Source: Amycolatopsis sp. EV170708-02-1
GTDB taxonomy: Bacteria; Actinomycetota; Actinomycetes; Mycobacteriales; Pseudonocardiaceae
Assembly (NCBI RefSeq): GCF_022479115.1
Contig: NZ_CP092497.1
Span: 5,952,001-6,016,000 of the forward strand
Length of the DNA stretch: 64,000 bases
Direction of reading: 5' to 3'
Shown here: one piece after another, positions 52,013 to 61,492 of the stretch
How the letters are laid out: each line of letters opens with the position of its first letter
Numbering within the stretch: the stretch's first letter is position 1
Translations under genes and position numbers: made by a program
The notes under the pieces: generated by a model
What the model saw: the letters and a program-made list of their open reading frames with translations, nothing else
Database searches by the model: none
Told to the model about the DNA's origin: nothing

Positions 52013-52456
52013 ATGGCCGGAGAAACGGTGCTCACGGTGATCGGCAACCTGACGACCGATCCGGAGCTGAAGTTCACCCCGTCGGGAGCCGCGGTCGCGA
52101 ACTTCACGGTCGCGTCGACACCCCGCGTCCTGGACCGCGCGAGCGGGGAATGGCGCGACGGAGACCCGCTGTTCCTGCGCTGCGCGCTGTGGAAGCAGGC
52201 CGCGGAGAACCTGGCCGAGTCGCTCACCAGGGGGACGAGGGTGATCGTGCAGGGCAGGCTGAAACAGCGATCGTTCGAAACCAAGGAGGGCGAGAAACGC
52301 ACGGTGGTGGAGCTCGACGTCGACGAGATCGGCCCGTCGCTGCGGTATGCCACGGCGAAGGTGAACAAAGCGGGCCGGAGCTCGGCCGGCACGCCGTCGG
52401 ACGGCGCGTGGGAGCGAACGCCGGTGGCCGCCGGAAATCCGGAACCGCCCTTCTGA
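52013..52456 (+). CDS. ssb: Single-stranded DNA-binding protein (short paralogue)
   Basis: 147 residues; ATG with GAGGA 7 bases upstream. OB fold (2-105) with [17 protein letters not shown], and [21 protein letters not shown]. The usual long Gly-rich linker is almost absent and the C-terminal tip is NPEPPF rather than DDDIPF: still ends PPF but short of acids. An SsbB-type second copy is likely, the essential ssb being elsewhere. Confidence 0.93.
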   Translation: MAGETVLTVIGNLTTDPELKFTPSGAAVANFTVASTPRVLDRASGEWRDGDPLFLRCALWKQAAENLAESLTRGTRVIVQGRLKQRSFETKEGEKRTVVELDVDEIGPSLRYATAKVNKAGRSSAGTPSDGAWERTPVAAGNPEPPF

Positions 52457-52497
52457 CCGGGGCGGTTTCCCTCTCGGGAGGGAGCGATCTCCCTCCC
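52443..52497. terminator. Tandem hairpins at the ssb 3' end
   Basis: AACCGCCC (52443-52450) pairs with GGGCGGTT (52460-52467) and is followed by TTT; then GGGAGGGAG-CGAT-CTCCCTCCC (52476-52497) forms a perfect 9-bp stem. The first stem begins inside the ssb coding end. Confidence 0.7.
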
Positions 52498-52529
52498 GCG
52501 CGTCAGGCGGTCACGCACCTCCGGCTCGG

Positions 52530-53570
52530 ATGCTGGAGGGCGTGAACACGACCACGATCGTCACGGAACTCGGGCTGGACCCGGCCCTCGAGGGGCACGT
52601 GGAATTCGCCGCCGAACTCCGCACCGGGCTCGCCCGGGTCGAGGAAAGACTTCAGGAGGTGTTGCGCAGCCCAGGTCATCCGGAGCTCACCGAAGCCGCC
52701 ACCCATCTCGTCCGCGCGGGCGGAAAGAGGCTTCGCCCGTTGATGGCGTTGGCCGGAGCCGCGTTCGGCGACGGGCGGGACGAGGCGATCTCGGCGGCCG
52801 TACTCGTCGAGCTGGTCCATGTGGCGACGCTCTACCACGACGACGTCATGGACGAGGCGCCGATGCGGCACGGGGTCACCAGTGCGAACTCCTTGTGGGG
52901 GAACAAGAAAGCCGTCTTGGTCGGAGATTACGTGCTCGCCTGCGCGGCGCGGGTCGGTGCCGGGCTCGGCGACTACGCGTTGCGCTCGCAGGCGGAGACG
53001 TTCGGCAGGCTCGTGCGCGGCCAATTCCTGGAGACGACAGGGCCGTTCGAAGACTGCGGCCGTCACGCACCGTACGAGCACCACATCCAGGTGATGGCGG
53101 ACAAGTCCGCGTCGCTGATAGCGATGGCGGGCAGGCTCGGCGCGCAAGTGTCGGGCGCGGATGAGCGGACCATCGAAACGTTGGGCCAGTACGGCGAACT
53201 GATCGGCGTGGCGTTCCAGATCTCCGACGACGTGCTCGACATCTCGGCGTCCACCACCGACCTCGGCAAGTCCGCGGGTACGGATCTCCGCGAAGGCATC
53301 GTCACCTTGCCGATGCTTCACGCGCTCGACGACGACGGGCCCGGCGCGGCTCGGCTGCGCGAGATCATCGGGCACGGGCCGGTTTCCGATCCGGCGGTCC
53401 GCCGGGAGGCGTTGGGGCTCCTGCGCGAGTCCGCCGGCGTCGTGCGTGCCCTGGCCGAAGCCCACGGGTACGCCTCGAAGGCGAGGGACCTCGCGCTGAG
53501 CCTTCCCGACCGGCCGGCCAGAGCGTTGCTGGTCGGCCTTTCGGCGTTCGTGGTCGACCGCGGCGAATAG
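52530..53570 (+). CDS. Polyprenyl diphosphate synthase
   Basis: 346 residues. Both aspartate-rich motifs are intact: first DDVMD (in HDDVMDEAPMRHG) and second DDVLD (in QISDDVLDISAS), with GGKRLRP early and KKAVLVGDY between. Condenses isopentenyl diphosphate with an allylic diphosphate; the small residues before the first motif (ATLYHDDVMD) suggest a long-chain (quinone side-chain) product (inference). Cytoplasmic or membrane-associated. Confidence 0.92.
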   Translation: MLEGVNTTTIVTELGLDPALEGHVEFAAELRTGLARVEERLQEVLRSPGHPELTEAATHLVRAGGKRLRPLMALAGAAFGDGRDEAISAAVLVELVHVATLYHDDVMDEAPMRHGVTSANSLWGNKKAVLVGDYVLACAARVGAGLGDYALRSQAETFGRLVRGQFLETTGPFEDCGRHAPYEHHIQVMADKSASLIAMAGRLGAQVSGADERTIETLGQYGELIGVAFQISDDVLDISASTTDLGKSAGTDLREGIVTLPMLHALDDDGPGAARLREIIGHGPVSDPAVRREALGLLRESAGVVRALAEAHGYASKARDLALSLPDRPARALLVGLSAFVVDRGE

Positions 53571-53606
53571 GCGCACGGTGCCCGAAACCAGGGTTACAGT
53601 GGCGGA

Positions 53607-53915
53607 ATGACCACCGAAACCCTGGAAAACGTCGAAGGCCGCGACATCGGCTCCGGAGTCTCGATCATCCGCGAACGGACCGACGTCGACGGGTCCGGAC
53701 CGAGGCTGCACCAGCACCCGTATCGCGAAACCTTCGTCATCATCCGCGGCCGGGCCAGGTTCACCATCGGCGATTCCGAGCGCGAAGGAGGGGCGGGCGA
53801 CGTCCTGGTCGTGCCCGCGGACACCCCGCACAAGTTCGCCGTGATCGGCCCGGAAGTCTACGAAGCCGTCCACATCCACGAAAGCGACCATTTCATCACC
53901 GAATGGCTCGAGTAA
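53607..53915 (+). CDS. Cupin-domain protein
   Basis: 102 residues forming one cupin barrel: LHQHPYRETFVIIRGRARF (metal H-x-H-x-E pattern) and GDVLVVPADTPHKF (second histidine). Metal-binding; function not evident. 36 bp after the polyprenyl synthase stop. Confidence 0.85.
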   Translation: MTTETLENVEGRDIGSGVSIIRERTDVDGSGPRLHQHPYRETFVIIRGRARFTIGDSEREGGAGDVLVVPADTPHKFAVIGPEVYEAVHIHESDHFITEWLE

Positions 53916-54008
53916 TTCTGTCGCACGCCAGAAAACCCTTTCCCGGGCTAGAATCCGACGACGTGCTCGTGGCCGGGCGGGCACCCGAGGCGACGGGAAC
54001 CGGGAACC

Positions 54009-54635
54009 GTGACCGACGTGGCGGACCGCAGCGGCGACAAGACCCGCCAGGTGGACAGATTCGACCAACGGCGCGCGCAGCTGGCGATGTCGGCGCTGGT
54101 CACCTTGTCCGAACTGGGCTACGCGCGCACGAGCCTGCGGGAGATCGCGCAGAACTCCGAGTTCTCCCACGGGGTACTGCACTACTACTTCCGGAACAAG
54201 GCCGAGCTGATCACGTACTGCGTCAAGCAGTACAAGGCCGAATGCGTCACCCGGTACGACCGGATAGTCGAGACCGCGGAAACGGCCGAAGCGTTGAAGA
54301 CGGCCTTCGGTGCCGCGACGGCCGCCACGCTGCGTGAAAACGCCCGGCTGCACAGGCTCTGGTATGACCTGCGCAACCAAAGCCTGTTCGAGAAGCTGTT
54401 CCAGGCCGATGTGCTAGCGATCGACGAGACACTCGAACTGATGATCTGGCGGGTCGTGTCCCGGTACGCGGAGCTGCTGGGCAAGCCCACGGATTTCGCA
54501 CCATCGACGACGTACGCGCTCTTCGACGGCCTGTTCCAGCAGGGCCTGCTGAAACACCTCGCCGGCCGGGAGGACGCGGCGAGGTGCCTTCAGGATTCGG
54601 TCGAGCAGGTGCTGACGCGGCTCTTCACCACTTGA
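54009..54635 (+). CDS. TetR-family regulator
   Basis: 208 residues, GTG start. HTH in the N-terminus (LSELGYARTSLREIAQNSEFSHGVLHYYFRNKAELITYC). The rest is a ligand-binding helical domain. Convergent with the next membrane protein gene (11-bp overlap). Confidence 0.9.
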   Translation: MTDVADRSGDKTRQVDRFDQRRAQLAMSALVTLSELGYARTSLREIAQNSEFSHGVLHYYFRNKAELITYCVKQYKAECVTRYDRIVETAETAEALKTAFGAATAATLRENARLHRLWYDLRNQSLFEKLFQADVLAIDETLELMIWRVVSRYAELLGKPTDFAPSTTYALFDGLFQQGLLKHLAGREDAARCLQDSVEQVLTRLFTT

Positions 54636-55575
54636 TGGTCGGATACCAGATGACGCCGGTCCGGCCGAGCACCCGCAGGTCCCAGTACAGCAGCGTGAAC
54701 GTCCCGGCGACCAGCAACGCCGCACCGGTCACCACGGCGATCCGGGTGGGCTTCGCGAGCATCCACCGCTGCAGCCGCCCGCCCGTGCCGTGGGTGAGCA
54801 GCAGGAACAACAGCGCCATCACCAGGATGTTGCCGACCGATTGGAGGGCGAACGCGGCCGCGCCGTAGAAGACGTTGTGGCTTTCGGCCGCGCTGCGGAA
54901 CATCATCCGGAACAGCGGGAACGGCCTGCCGATCAGGAACCCGCCGATGAGCGCGCCCATCAGCACCAGCGGCGCCGACGGGAACCGGCGGGTGAGCCCG
55001 GCGATCGGGTTGCGGACGACGCCGACGGAAGCCAGGCCCAGCACGATGAACACGATCCCGATCACGCCGTAGACGATCATCGACTGGATGTTCCGCGGCG
55101 TGAGCCCGCCCGGCGACGAGACGGTCGAGAACTGCGGCATCCGGGTGCCCACGAGCGCGACGACGACGCCGTACACCACGGAAACCGTCAACATCCCCGC
55201 CGCGATCCAGCCCAGCGGCTTCAAGGTGTCGATGAACTTCGGCCGCCCGGTGGCTCCTCCGCCGACAAGCGGGGCGACGGCACCGAAAGCGGCGATGTTG
55301 CACGCGGTGAACGTCCCGGCGAGGCCCGAGACGAACGCGAAGAACGTTCCGGCCAGCACTCCGCCGATCGGGGTCGCCTTGGCGTCGTGCCCCAGCAGGG
55401 TGTTGGCGACGCTGTCCCCGATCACACTGTCCACAAAAGGCGCCGACCAGATCACCGTCAGCGCGAAGCCGGCGAGAACGGACCAGAGGATCACTCGCCA
55501 TCGGTGTTCCGGATACGGTCCGGAGCCGAGGAAATGCGCTCGCGGGGAAACGGGAGCGCGTTCGGTCACGGACAT
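54625..55575 (-). CDS. Multi-pass membrane protein, function unknown
   Basis: 316 residues with about seven or eight membrane segments. One segment pair contains SGLAGTFTACNIAAFGAVAPL with a conserved-looking Cys, which faintly recalls DsbD/CcdA-type electron carriers (C in a membrane helix after Gly-rich turn), but only one such cysteine is seen, so I do not assign that function. First residues are cytoplasmic and hydrophilic. Confidence 0.65.
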   Translation of the reverse strand: MSVTERAPVSPRAHFLGSGPYPEHRWRVILWSVLAGFALTVIWSAPFVDSVIGDSVANTLLGHDAKATPIGGVLAGTFFAFVSGLAGTFTACNIAAFGAVAPLVGGGATGRPKFIDTLKPLGWIAAGMLTVSVVYGVVVALVGTRMPQFSTVSSPGGLTPRNIQSMIVYGVIGIVFIVLGLASVGVVRNPIAGLTRRFPSAPLVLMGALIGGFLIGRPFPLFRMMFRSAAESHNVFYGAAAFALQSVGNILVMALLFLLLTHGTGGRLQRWMLAKPTRIAVVTGAALLVAGTFTLLYWDLRVLGRTGVIWYPTIKW

Positions 55576-55766
55576 TCGTACCTCCAGCGGCTGGTGGCTT
55601 CCCCCCGCTGTTCATCGTTGTGCCGTGATCCGGGCCGCGCCACCTCCAAAGTGCCGATCCGCCCTTGGTCCGACCGGCTCCGGGCAATCCGCCGCGTGAG
55701 TGGAGCGTCACCGGGTCTCGTGGGATCATCGTCGGACGCGTGCGGCTACCGAACCTGCGGAGGGCG

Positions 55767-56636
55767 ATGGACTTCGACGAGGTCGCGGACGAGCTCTACG
55801 CCGGCGATCCGGCCGAGTTCGTCGCGATGCGCAACCAGCGGGCGAAAGAGGCCAAGGCGGCGGGCGACGCGGCCTTGGCCGAGCGTATCCGCGCCCTGCG
55901 GAAGCCGACACTCGCGGCCACGATCCTCAACCGCCGCGCCGGGTCCCCCGAGCTGGCGGAGCTGGCCAGGCTGGGCGACGATCTCCGCAAGGCGCATTCG
56001 GCGCTGGCCGGTGAAGACCTGCGCAAGCTGGCCCGGCGGCGCCAGGAGCTGGTGAACGGGATCCTGCGGGACGAACGTTCGATGAGCGAATCCGTCAGCC
56101 GCGAAGTCGAAGCCACCCTCGAAGCCGTCGTGGCCGATCCCGCAGTGGCGGCGCTCGCCCTGGCCGGACGGCTCAGCAGCGGCGCGGACAGCTCCGGCGA
56201 CCAATGGCTGACCAGCGGGTTCATCCCGCAGCCGAAGCGGAAACCCGCCCCGGAGCGCGAAAAGCCCGCCACGGTGTCGCATTTGGACGATCGGCGGAAG
56301 GCGAAACGCGCGGCCGCCGAAAAGGCCGAACAGGAGCGGATCGACAAGGCCCGCGAAGAGGCCGAACGCGAACAGAAGCGGGTGGCGGAGTTCAACCGGC
56401 TCCGGCGCGAGGCGGCCGATCTCGCCAAGGCCCGCAAGCAGGCCGAGATCGACCTTTCCCGCGCCGAACGCCGGGCCGAAAAGGCCACGGAGAAGGCGAA
56501 CGACCTCCGGCGACGGCTCGCCGACGCCGAACTCGAGGAAGAGACGGCGAACGGTGAGACCGCGGCCGCGCAGACCGTCTTGGACGATCTGCGCGCCGAG
56601 GCCGACCGTATCGACGAAGCCCTCGAACAGTTCTAA
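55767..56636 (+). CDS. Coiled-coil hypothetical protein
   Basis: 289 residues; ATG with GGAGG 3 bases upstream (GTG 55740 also possible). The first half is a conserved globular segment (FVAMRNQRAKEAKAAGDAALAERIRALRKPTLAATILNR, as in many actinobacterial unknowns); the second half is a long Lys/Glu/Ala coiled coil (KAEQERIDKAREEAEREQ and on). No enzyme motif. Overlaps the convergent membrane gene by 4 bp. Confidence 0.8.
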   Translation: MDFDEVADELYAGDPAEFVAMRNQRAKEAKAAGDAALAERIRALRKPTLAATILNRRAGSPELAELARLGDDLRKAHSALAGEDLRKLARRRQELVNGILRDERSMSESVSREVEATLEAVVADPAVAALALAGRLSSGADSSGDQWLTSGFIPQPKRKPAPEREKPATVSHLDDRRKAKRAAAEKAEQERIDKAREEAEREQKRVAEFNRLRREAADLAKARKQAEIDLSRAERRAEKATEKANDLRRRLADAELEEETANGETAAAQTVLDDLRAEADRIDEALEQF

Positions 56637-57196
56637 GCCGGCTGCCGGTCACGAAGCCGCGTGGCGGTCACCCGGCGCCCGTACGGCGTCTTGCCGCCCG
56701 GCTTGTACACCGACAGCACGGTCATGGTCACGTACATCGTCGTGGACACGATGATCGGGTAGAACCCGTCCACGCGACGGCCCATTTCCACGAACGCACC
56801 GTCCATAGTGGACTCGGCGGCGGCCGCCAGCTCCCTCATCCCCGGCAGCAGGGAGAACAGGGTCAGCCCGGCGGCGATCAGGGTCAGCACGAGTTTGATC
56901 GCGACCCATTTGTACCTGACCAGTCCCCATTTCGTGCCGACGCTGAGCACGATCCCGCTGACCAGGGCGGTCATGCTCACCGGCAGCAGCAGGTAGCCGC
57001 CGACCTGCTCCATCATCAGGATGGCGGCGTGCTGACGCCGGGCGTCGTCGGTGAACACGGAGGTGAAGGTCAGGACCGCGTTCACCATGGTGATCCCGAG
57101 CCAGCCGAGCGAAGACACGACATGGACGACGAGGACGAGTTTCCGCCACCGCGGGGTGAGCGTCATCGGCGGTCGCCGCACTGTGGAAGTACTCAT
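56633..57196 (-). CDS. DUF2269-type integral membrane protein
   Basis: 187 residues with four membrane segments, beginning LTPRWRKLVLVVHVVSSLGWLG, a heme-like or redox membrane family pattern with a His in the first helix. A start at 57166 (MTLTPRW) is also possible. Role unknown. Confidence 0.7.
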   Translation of the reverse strand: MSTSTVRRPPMTLTPRWRKLVLVVHVVSSLGWLGITMVNAVLTFTSVFTDDARRQHAAILMMEQVGGYLLLPVSMTALVSGIVLSVGTKWGLVRYKWVAIKLVLTLIAAGLTLFSLLPGMRELAAAAESTMDGAFVEMGRRVDGFYPIIVSTTMYVTMTVLSVYKPGGKTPYGRRVTATRLRDRQPA

Positions 57197-57253
57197 GCGA
57201 CCAGTGTTTCCGCCGGTGGCGCTCCCGTCGTCCGTCGTGGAGCGGCACCTCGC

Positions 57254-57765
57254 CTACGTATAACGGAGTACGAGCCCGCGGACGTAGGCCGCCTGCCCGG
57301 CGTGCTGGAGATCGTCGGAAAGCACGCTGACCAGGCGAACCCCGAGGCTGACCGGCGGATCCCACGCCTCGTCGACGATACGGTCGAGGTCGGCCTCGCC
57401 GAGTCCGGCGACCCAGGCCGCCGTCGCCTCGTGCACCGCGTCGTAGTACCCGGTCAGCAGGTCGGCGGAGCCGACACGGACCGCCTCGACGTCCTCGGGG
57501 CGATGTCCGTAGCCGATGTCCGACGCCGGGAAGGGCAGCCCGAAGCGGCCGACCCAGTCCTGCGCGGTCCAGATCTGCTCGGTGCCCATCAGATCGGCGA
57601 CGTGATCGTCCTGCACCCTGGCCAGATGCCACACCAGCCACGCGATCGTGTTCGCGCCCGGCGCCGGGCTCGCGATCAGCTGGTCGGCGTTCAGCCCTCG
57701 ACGGCGTCGTGCACCACTTCCTGGACGCGGCCGAACCCGTCGGCCACCACTTCGGCCAGTTTCAT
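57254..57765 (-). pseudogene. DinB-family protein gene with a single-base frameshift
   Basis: The frame starts at 57765 (MKLAEVVADGFGRVQEVVHDAVEG) and hits TGA at 57693. Adding one C (GAGGGC[C]TGAAC) restores LNADQLIASPAPGANTIAWLVWHLARVQDDHV and the rest to 57254. The restored product would be about 170 residues, a mycothiol-type DinB/DUF664 protein with the H residues in HLARVQDDHV and DDLQHAG. The missing base leaves only 24 codons translatable. It is paired with a divergent arsR gene, the usual regulator. Confidence 0.8.
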
Positions 57766-57832
57766 CGATTCCCCTTCCTGCGTCTGCGGCCCACGATGCC
57801 ACCGCGAGGTGACCCCGGCCTTGCAACCTTGA

Positions 57833-57842
57833 CTTATATAAG
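57833..57842. promoter_or_regulatory. Palindrome CTTATATAAG upstream of arsR
   Basis: Perfect 10-bp palindrome CTTATATAAG, right after TTGACT (57829-57834), in the gap between the divergent dinB-like pseudogene and the arsR gene. A small, AT-rich dyad as expected for an ArsR operator. Confidence 0.45.
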
Positions 57843-57864
57843 CCCAGGCCGTGATAGTTGCCGG

Positions 57865-58206
57865 ATGCACGCGTTCGACGTCCTCGGGGATCCGGTGCGC
57901 CGCCGGATCCTGGAACTGCTGGCGGGCGGGGAACAGAGTTCCGGCGACGTGACCACGGTGGTCCGCGCCGAATTCGGGATCTCTCAGCCCGCGGTGTCCC
58001 AGCATCTGCGCGTCCTGCGCGAAAACGGCTTCACCACGGTCCGCGCCGAGGGCGCACGGCGGCTGTACTCGGTCGATCCGGGCCCGCTCAAGGAGATCGA
58101 CGGCTGGCTGGAACAGTACCGGCGGTTCTGGGCCGGACCGCTCGACGCGCTCGCCACCGAGATCGCCCGCGGCCGCCGCGAACGCCGGAAGGCGACCGAG
58201 GACTAG
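57865..58206 (+). CDS. ArsR-family regulator
   Basis: 113 residues. [49 protein letters not shown] and the wing [10 protein letters not shown] are present. No metal-binding cysteines, so a non-metal member of the type that accompanies DinB or SRPBCC genes. Its divergent DinB-type partner is frameshifted. Confidence 0.9.
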   Translation: MHAFDVLGDPVRRRILELLAGGEQSSGDVTTVVRAEFGISQPAVSQHLRVLRENGFTTVRAEGARRLYSVDPGPLKEIDGWLEQYRRFWAGPLDALATEIARGRRERRKATED

Positions 58207-58259
58207 GCCGGGCCCTGGCCGCGCGGGGACTGTCGGACCCCGCCCCTAGAATCGTCCGG

Positions 58260-60092
58260 GTGGCAGCCCCCGACATCGGTACCTCGGAAGCCCTTGAAAC
58301 GCTGAACCGCGTCTTCGGTTACGACGACTTCCGCGGCGACCAGCACGCCATCGTCGAACACGTCATCGCAGGCGGTGACGCGCTCGTCCTCATGCCCACC
58401 GGCGGCGGGAAGTCGCTGTGCTACCAGATCCCCGCGCTGGTGCGGCCGGGCGTCGGCGTGGTGATCTCGCCGCTGATCGCGTTGATGCAGGACCAGGTCG
58501 ACGCGCTGCGCAACCTCGGCGTGCGCGCGGGGTTCCTGAACTCGACGCAGGATTACGCCGAGCGGAACAGGGTCGAGGCCGCGTTCCTCGCCGGCGAGCT
58601 GGACCTGCTGTACCTGGCGCCGGAACGGCTTTCGGTCGAGTCGACGGTGCGCCTGCTCGACCGCGGCAAGATCTCGCTCTTCGCGATCGACGAGGCGCAC
58701 TGCGTCTCCCAGTGGGGTCACGACTTCCGGCCCGACTACCTGATGCTGTCCGCAGTGCACGAGCGCTGGCCGGACGTGCCGAGGATCGCACTCACCGCCA
58801 CCGCCACGAAGGCGACGCACGCCGAGATCGCGTCCCGGCTCAACCTGGAGGACGCGCGGCATTTCGTCGCGAGCTTCGACCGGCCGAACATCCAGTACCG
58901 GATCGTCGGCAAGAACTCGCCGCAGCGGCAGCTGCTGGAGCTGCTGCGCACCGAGCACAAGGGCGACGCGGGGATCGTCTACTGCCTTTCCCGGAACTCG
59001 GTGGAGAAGACCGCGGACTTCCTGGTGGAGAACGGGATCCCGGCGGTGCCCTATCACGCCGGGCTCGACGCGCGGACCCGCGCGAAGCATCAGTCGCGGT
59101 TCCTGCGCGAAGACGGGCTGATCGTCGTCGCGACGATCGCGTTCGGCATGGGCATCGACAAGCCCGACGTCCGGTTCGTCGCGCATCTGGACCTGCCGAA
59201 GTCCGTCGAGGGCTACTACCAGGAGACCGGTCGCGCGGGCCGCGACGGGCTGCCGTCGACGGCGTGGCTGGCGTACGGCCTCCAGGACGTCGTCCAGCAA
59301 CGCAAGATGATCGACACCTCGGAGGGATCCGACGCGCACAAGCGGCAGCTGAGCGCCCATCTCAACGCGATGCTGGCGCTGTGCGAGACGGTCGAATGCC
59401 GCCGTGTGCAGGTGCTGAGCTACTTCGGGCAGCGGAGCGAGCCCTGCGGCAACTGCGACACCTGTCTGGCACCGCCGGAGACCTGGGACGGCACGATCCC
59501 GGCCCAGAAGCTCCTCTCGACCATCGTCCGGCTGCAGAACGAGCGGCGCCAGAAGTTCGGCGCCGGGCAGATCATCGACATCCTGCTCGGCAAGTCGACC
59601 CCGAAGGTGACCCAGCATCGGCACGACACTTTGAAGGTCTTCGGGATCGGCACGGAGCTGAAGGAGCCGGAGTGGCGGGCCGTCGTGCGGCAGCTCCTGG
59701 CGCAGGGGCTCGCGGCGGTCGAGGGCGACTACGGCTCGCTGGTGCTCACCGAGGGCAGCGCGGAGGTACTGAACGGGACGCGGAAGGTCCAGCTGCGGCG
59801 CGAGCCGGAGCGGGCGGCGAAGGCCGCGGCCCGCTCCAGCGCGAAGAAGGCCGCGGCCGCCGACATGCCCGCCGAGGCGGCGCCGGTGTTCGAGCTGCTG
59901 CGGTCGTGGCGGGCCGCGGCGGCGAAGGAGCAGGGCGTGCCCGCGTACGTGATCTTCCACGACGCGACCCTGCGCCAGATCGCCACCAAACGGCCGTCCA
60001 CGCTGCAGGAGCTGGGCACCGTCAGCGGCGTCGGCGAGAACAAGCTCGCGAAGTACGGCGAGCAGATCCTCGAGACGCTCGCCGAGGCTTAG
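58260..60092 (+). CDS. recQ: ATP-dependent DNA helicase RecQ
   Basis: 610 residues from GTG 58260. Motif [21 protein letters not shown] box with the following [12 protein letters not shown] aromatic loop, helicase C with [16 protein letters not shown] and [10 protein letters not shown], the RQC zinc site (CNCDTC-like CGNCDTC) and an HRDC domain at the end (about 530-610). Full RecQ architecture. The 5' part is just after the arsR gene. Confidence 0.95.
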   Translation: MAAPDIGTSEALETLNRVFGYDDFRGDQHAIVEHVIAGGDALVLMPTGGGKSLCYQIPALVRPGVGVVISPLIALMQDQVDALRNLGVRAGFLNSTQDYAERNRVEAAFLAGELDLLYLAPERLSVESTVRLLDRGKISLFAIDEAHCVSQWGHDFRPDYLMLSAVHERWPDVPRIALTATATKATHAEIASRLNLEDARHFVASFDRPNIQYRIVGKNSPQRQLLELLRTEHKGDAGIVYCLSRNSVEKTADFLVENGIPAVPYHAGLDARTRAKHQSRFLREDGLIVVATIAFGMGIDKPDVRFVAHLDLPKSVEGYYQETGRAGRDGLPSTAWLAYGLQDVVQQRKMIDTSEGSDAHKRQLSAHLNAMLALCETVECRRVQVLSYFGQRSEPCGNCDTCLAPPETWDGTIPAQKLLSTIVRLQNERRQKFGAGQIIDILLGKSTPKVTQHRHDTLKVFGIGTELKEPEWRAVVRQLLAQGLAAVEGDYGSLVLTEGSAEVLNGTRKVQLRREPERAAKAAARSSAKKAAAADMPAEAAPVFELLRSWRAAAAKEQGVPAYVIFHDATLRQIATKRPSTLQELGTVSGVGENKLAKYGEQILETLAEA

Positions 60093-60307
60093 TGCTCGTA
60101 GGGCCGGCGCGGCGGCCGTCCGGTCATCCCGTCCACCTTGCGCACCGCGCCGTCGATCTGGCTGTGGTACTTGCCCTTGGTCTTGTGGTCGACGAAGGTC
60201 GCGGCCTTGTTCACGGCCTTGGAGACCTTCTCGGGGTTCTTCCGCACGTAGGCGCGCACGGCCCCGGCGGTGCCGGCCAGGGCGGTCAACTTCCGCAGTA
60301 GAGCCAC
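60089..60307 (-). CDS. Small Lys-rich protein (MT0933-antitoxin-like)
   Basis: 72 residues, basic, with [40 protein letters not shown], the pattern of the MT0933-type antitoxin family. No toxin gene is adjacent. Stop overlaps the RecQ stop region by 4 bp (convergent). Confidence 0.75.
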   Translation of the reverse strand: MALLRKLTALAGTAGAVRAYVRKNPEKVSKAVNKAATFVDHKTKGKYHSQIDGAVRKVDGMTGRPPRRPYEH

Positions 60308-60448
60308 GATGGTCCCTTTCCTCGGGTCGTCTGGTTGTCCTGCTCAACGACCGGTGACGGCCCTAGGGTTCCCCGCCGGGAGCCGAATCACTCATTCCGC
60401 CGGAAAACGGGGCGCGCGGCGAGGGCCTTGACCACTAAATTCGTGCTC

Positions 60449-61423
60449 ATGCGGGATCTTTCGCTGCTGCCCAAGGCCCATCTGCACGTCCACCTGGAGA
60501 GCACCATCCGGCCGGACACGCTCCGTGACATCGGCGAGGCGAACGGCATCGCCGTCCCCGCGGAGCAGCCCGTCTTCGACGGATTCCGCGCGTTCGGTGA
60601 CTACAACGGGCTGCTGCGGTCCTGCCTGCGGAGGCCGGAGGACTTCGAACGGGTGGCGCGTGAGTTCTGCGAGGACCAGGTCGCGGACGGCGTCCGCTAC
60701 GCCGAAGTCACCTTCACTGCGGCCTCGCACGGCGAACGGCTGGGCGAGCCGGACATGCCGCTGGCGTCCGTCCTCAAAGGACTGTCGGCGGGTGCCGCCG
60801 AGTACGGGCTCCACTGGCGGATGATCCTGGACCATTCGCGCCGCCGTCCGGTCGAACGCGCCCGGCTCACCCTCGACCTCGCTCGCCGGTACGCCCCGGA
60901 CGGGGTGTTCGCGATCGGTCTCGCCGGGGAGGAGAAGTATCCGCTCGCGCCGTTCGCCGGGATCTGCGACGAGGCCGAGGAGGCGGGGCTGCACCTGATC
61001 CACCACGCCGGGGAGGAGGCCGGCCCGGCCAGCATCCGCGAGGCGCTGGAGGTCGGGCACAGCGAACGGATCGGCCACGGCATCCGGATCCTGGAGGATC
61101 TCGCGCTGGTCGCCGAAGTGCGGGAACGCGGTATCGCGCTGGAGGTCTGCCCGTCGTCGAACGTGATGCTCGGGCTCGTGCCGTCGTTCGAGGAGCACCC
61201 GCTCCCCCGGCTGGTCGACGCCGGGCTCGTGGTCACCCTCAGCACCGACGTCCCTTCGATCACCGGAACGACGCTGACCGACGAGTTCCTGCGCACCCGG
61301 GAGGCGTTCGCCTACCACGATCACGCGCTCGCCGGACTCGCCCGCGCGTCGGTCGACGCGTCCTTCGCGCCCGCCGAGCTCAAGCGTTCCCTCCACGCGG
61401 AGATCGACGCCTGGCTCTCCTGA
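60449..61423 (+). CDS. Adenosine deaminase-family protein
   Basis: 324 residues. Metal-binding HLHVHLEST (the first HxH pair), HHAGEEA, SERIGHG (H in the 5th motif) and LSTDVPSI (the late D). The motif after HVHL is EST where ADA has DG, so it may be an adenosine deaminase-like purine deaminase with a changed specificity. ATG 60449; a longer N-terminal in-frame stretch is not homologous. Confidence 0.88.
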   Translation: MRDLSLLPKAHLHVHLESTIRPDTLRDIGEANGIAVPAEQPVFDGFRAFGDYNGLLRSCLRRPEDFERVAREFCEDQVADGVRYAEVTFTAASHGERLGEPDMPLASVLKGLSAGAAEYGLHWRMILDHSRRRPVERARLTLDLARRYAPDGVFAIGLAGEEKYPLAPFAGICDEAEEAGLHLIHHAGEEAGPASIREALEVGHSERIGHGIRILEDLALVAEVRERGIALEVCPSSNVMLGLVPSFEEHPLPRLVDAGLVVTLSTDVPSITGTTLTDEFLRTREAFAYHDHALAGLARASVDASFAPAELKRSLHAEIDAWLS

Positions 61424-61431
61424 CGCGATCA

Positions 61432-61479
61432 GTCCTCTGGATGCGGTACTTGCGCGTGCAAGTACCGCATCCAGAGGAC
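61432..61479. repeat. Perfect 22-bp hairpin repeat, copy 1
   Basis: Arms 61432-61453 and 61458-61479 are perfect complements with a GCGT loop. Between the convergent deaminase and GH5 genes, so it can work as a terminator. The ends CAGTCCTCT...AGAGGACGAAACGCG recur at 63343-63400 on the other side of the GH5 gene, same orientation. Confidence 0.85.
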
Positions 61480-61492
61480 GAAACGCGAGGGG

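Noticed and set aside
54625..55575. DsbD/CcdA-type thiol carrier assignment
   Set aside because: Only one suitable membrane cysteine is present; the family needs a pair.
60089..60307. Toxin-antitoxin system
   Set aside because: The product resembles MT0933-type antitoxins, but there is no adjacent toxin gene, only recQ and a deaminase.
58203..60347. 714-codon minus-strand frame opposite recQ
   Set aside because: No motifs; recQ on the plus strand is complete with all helicase motifs.
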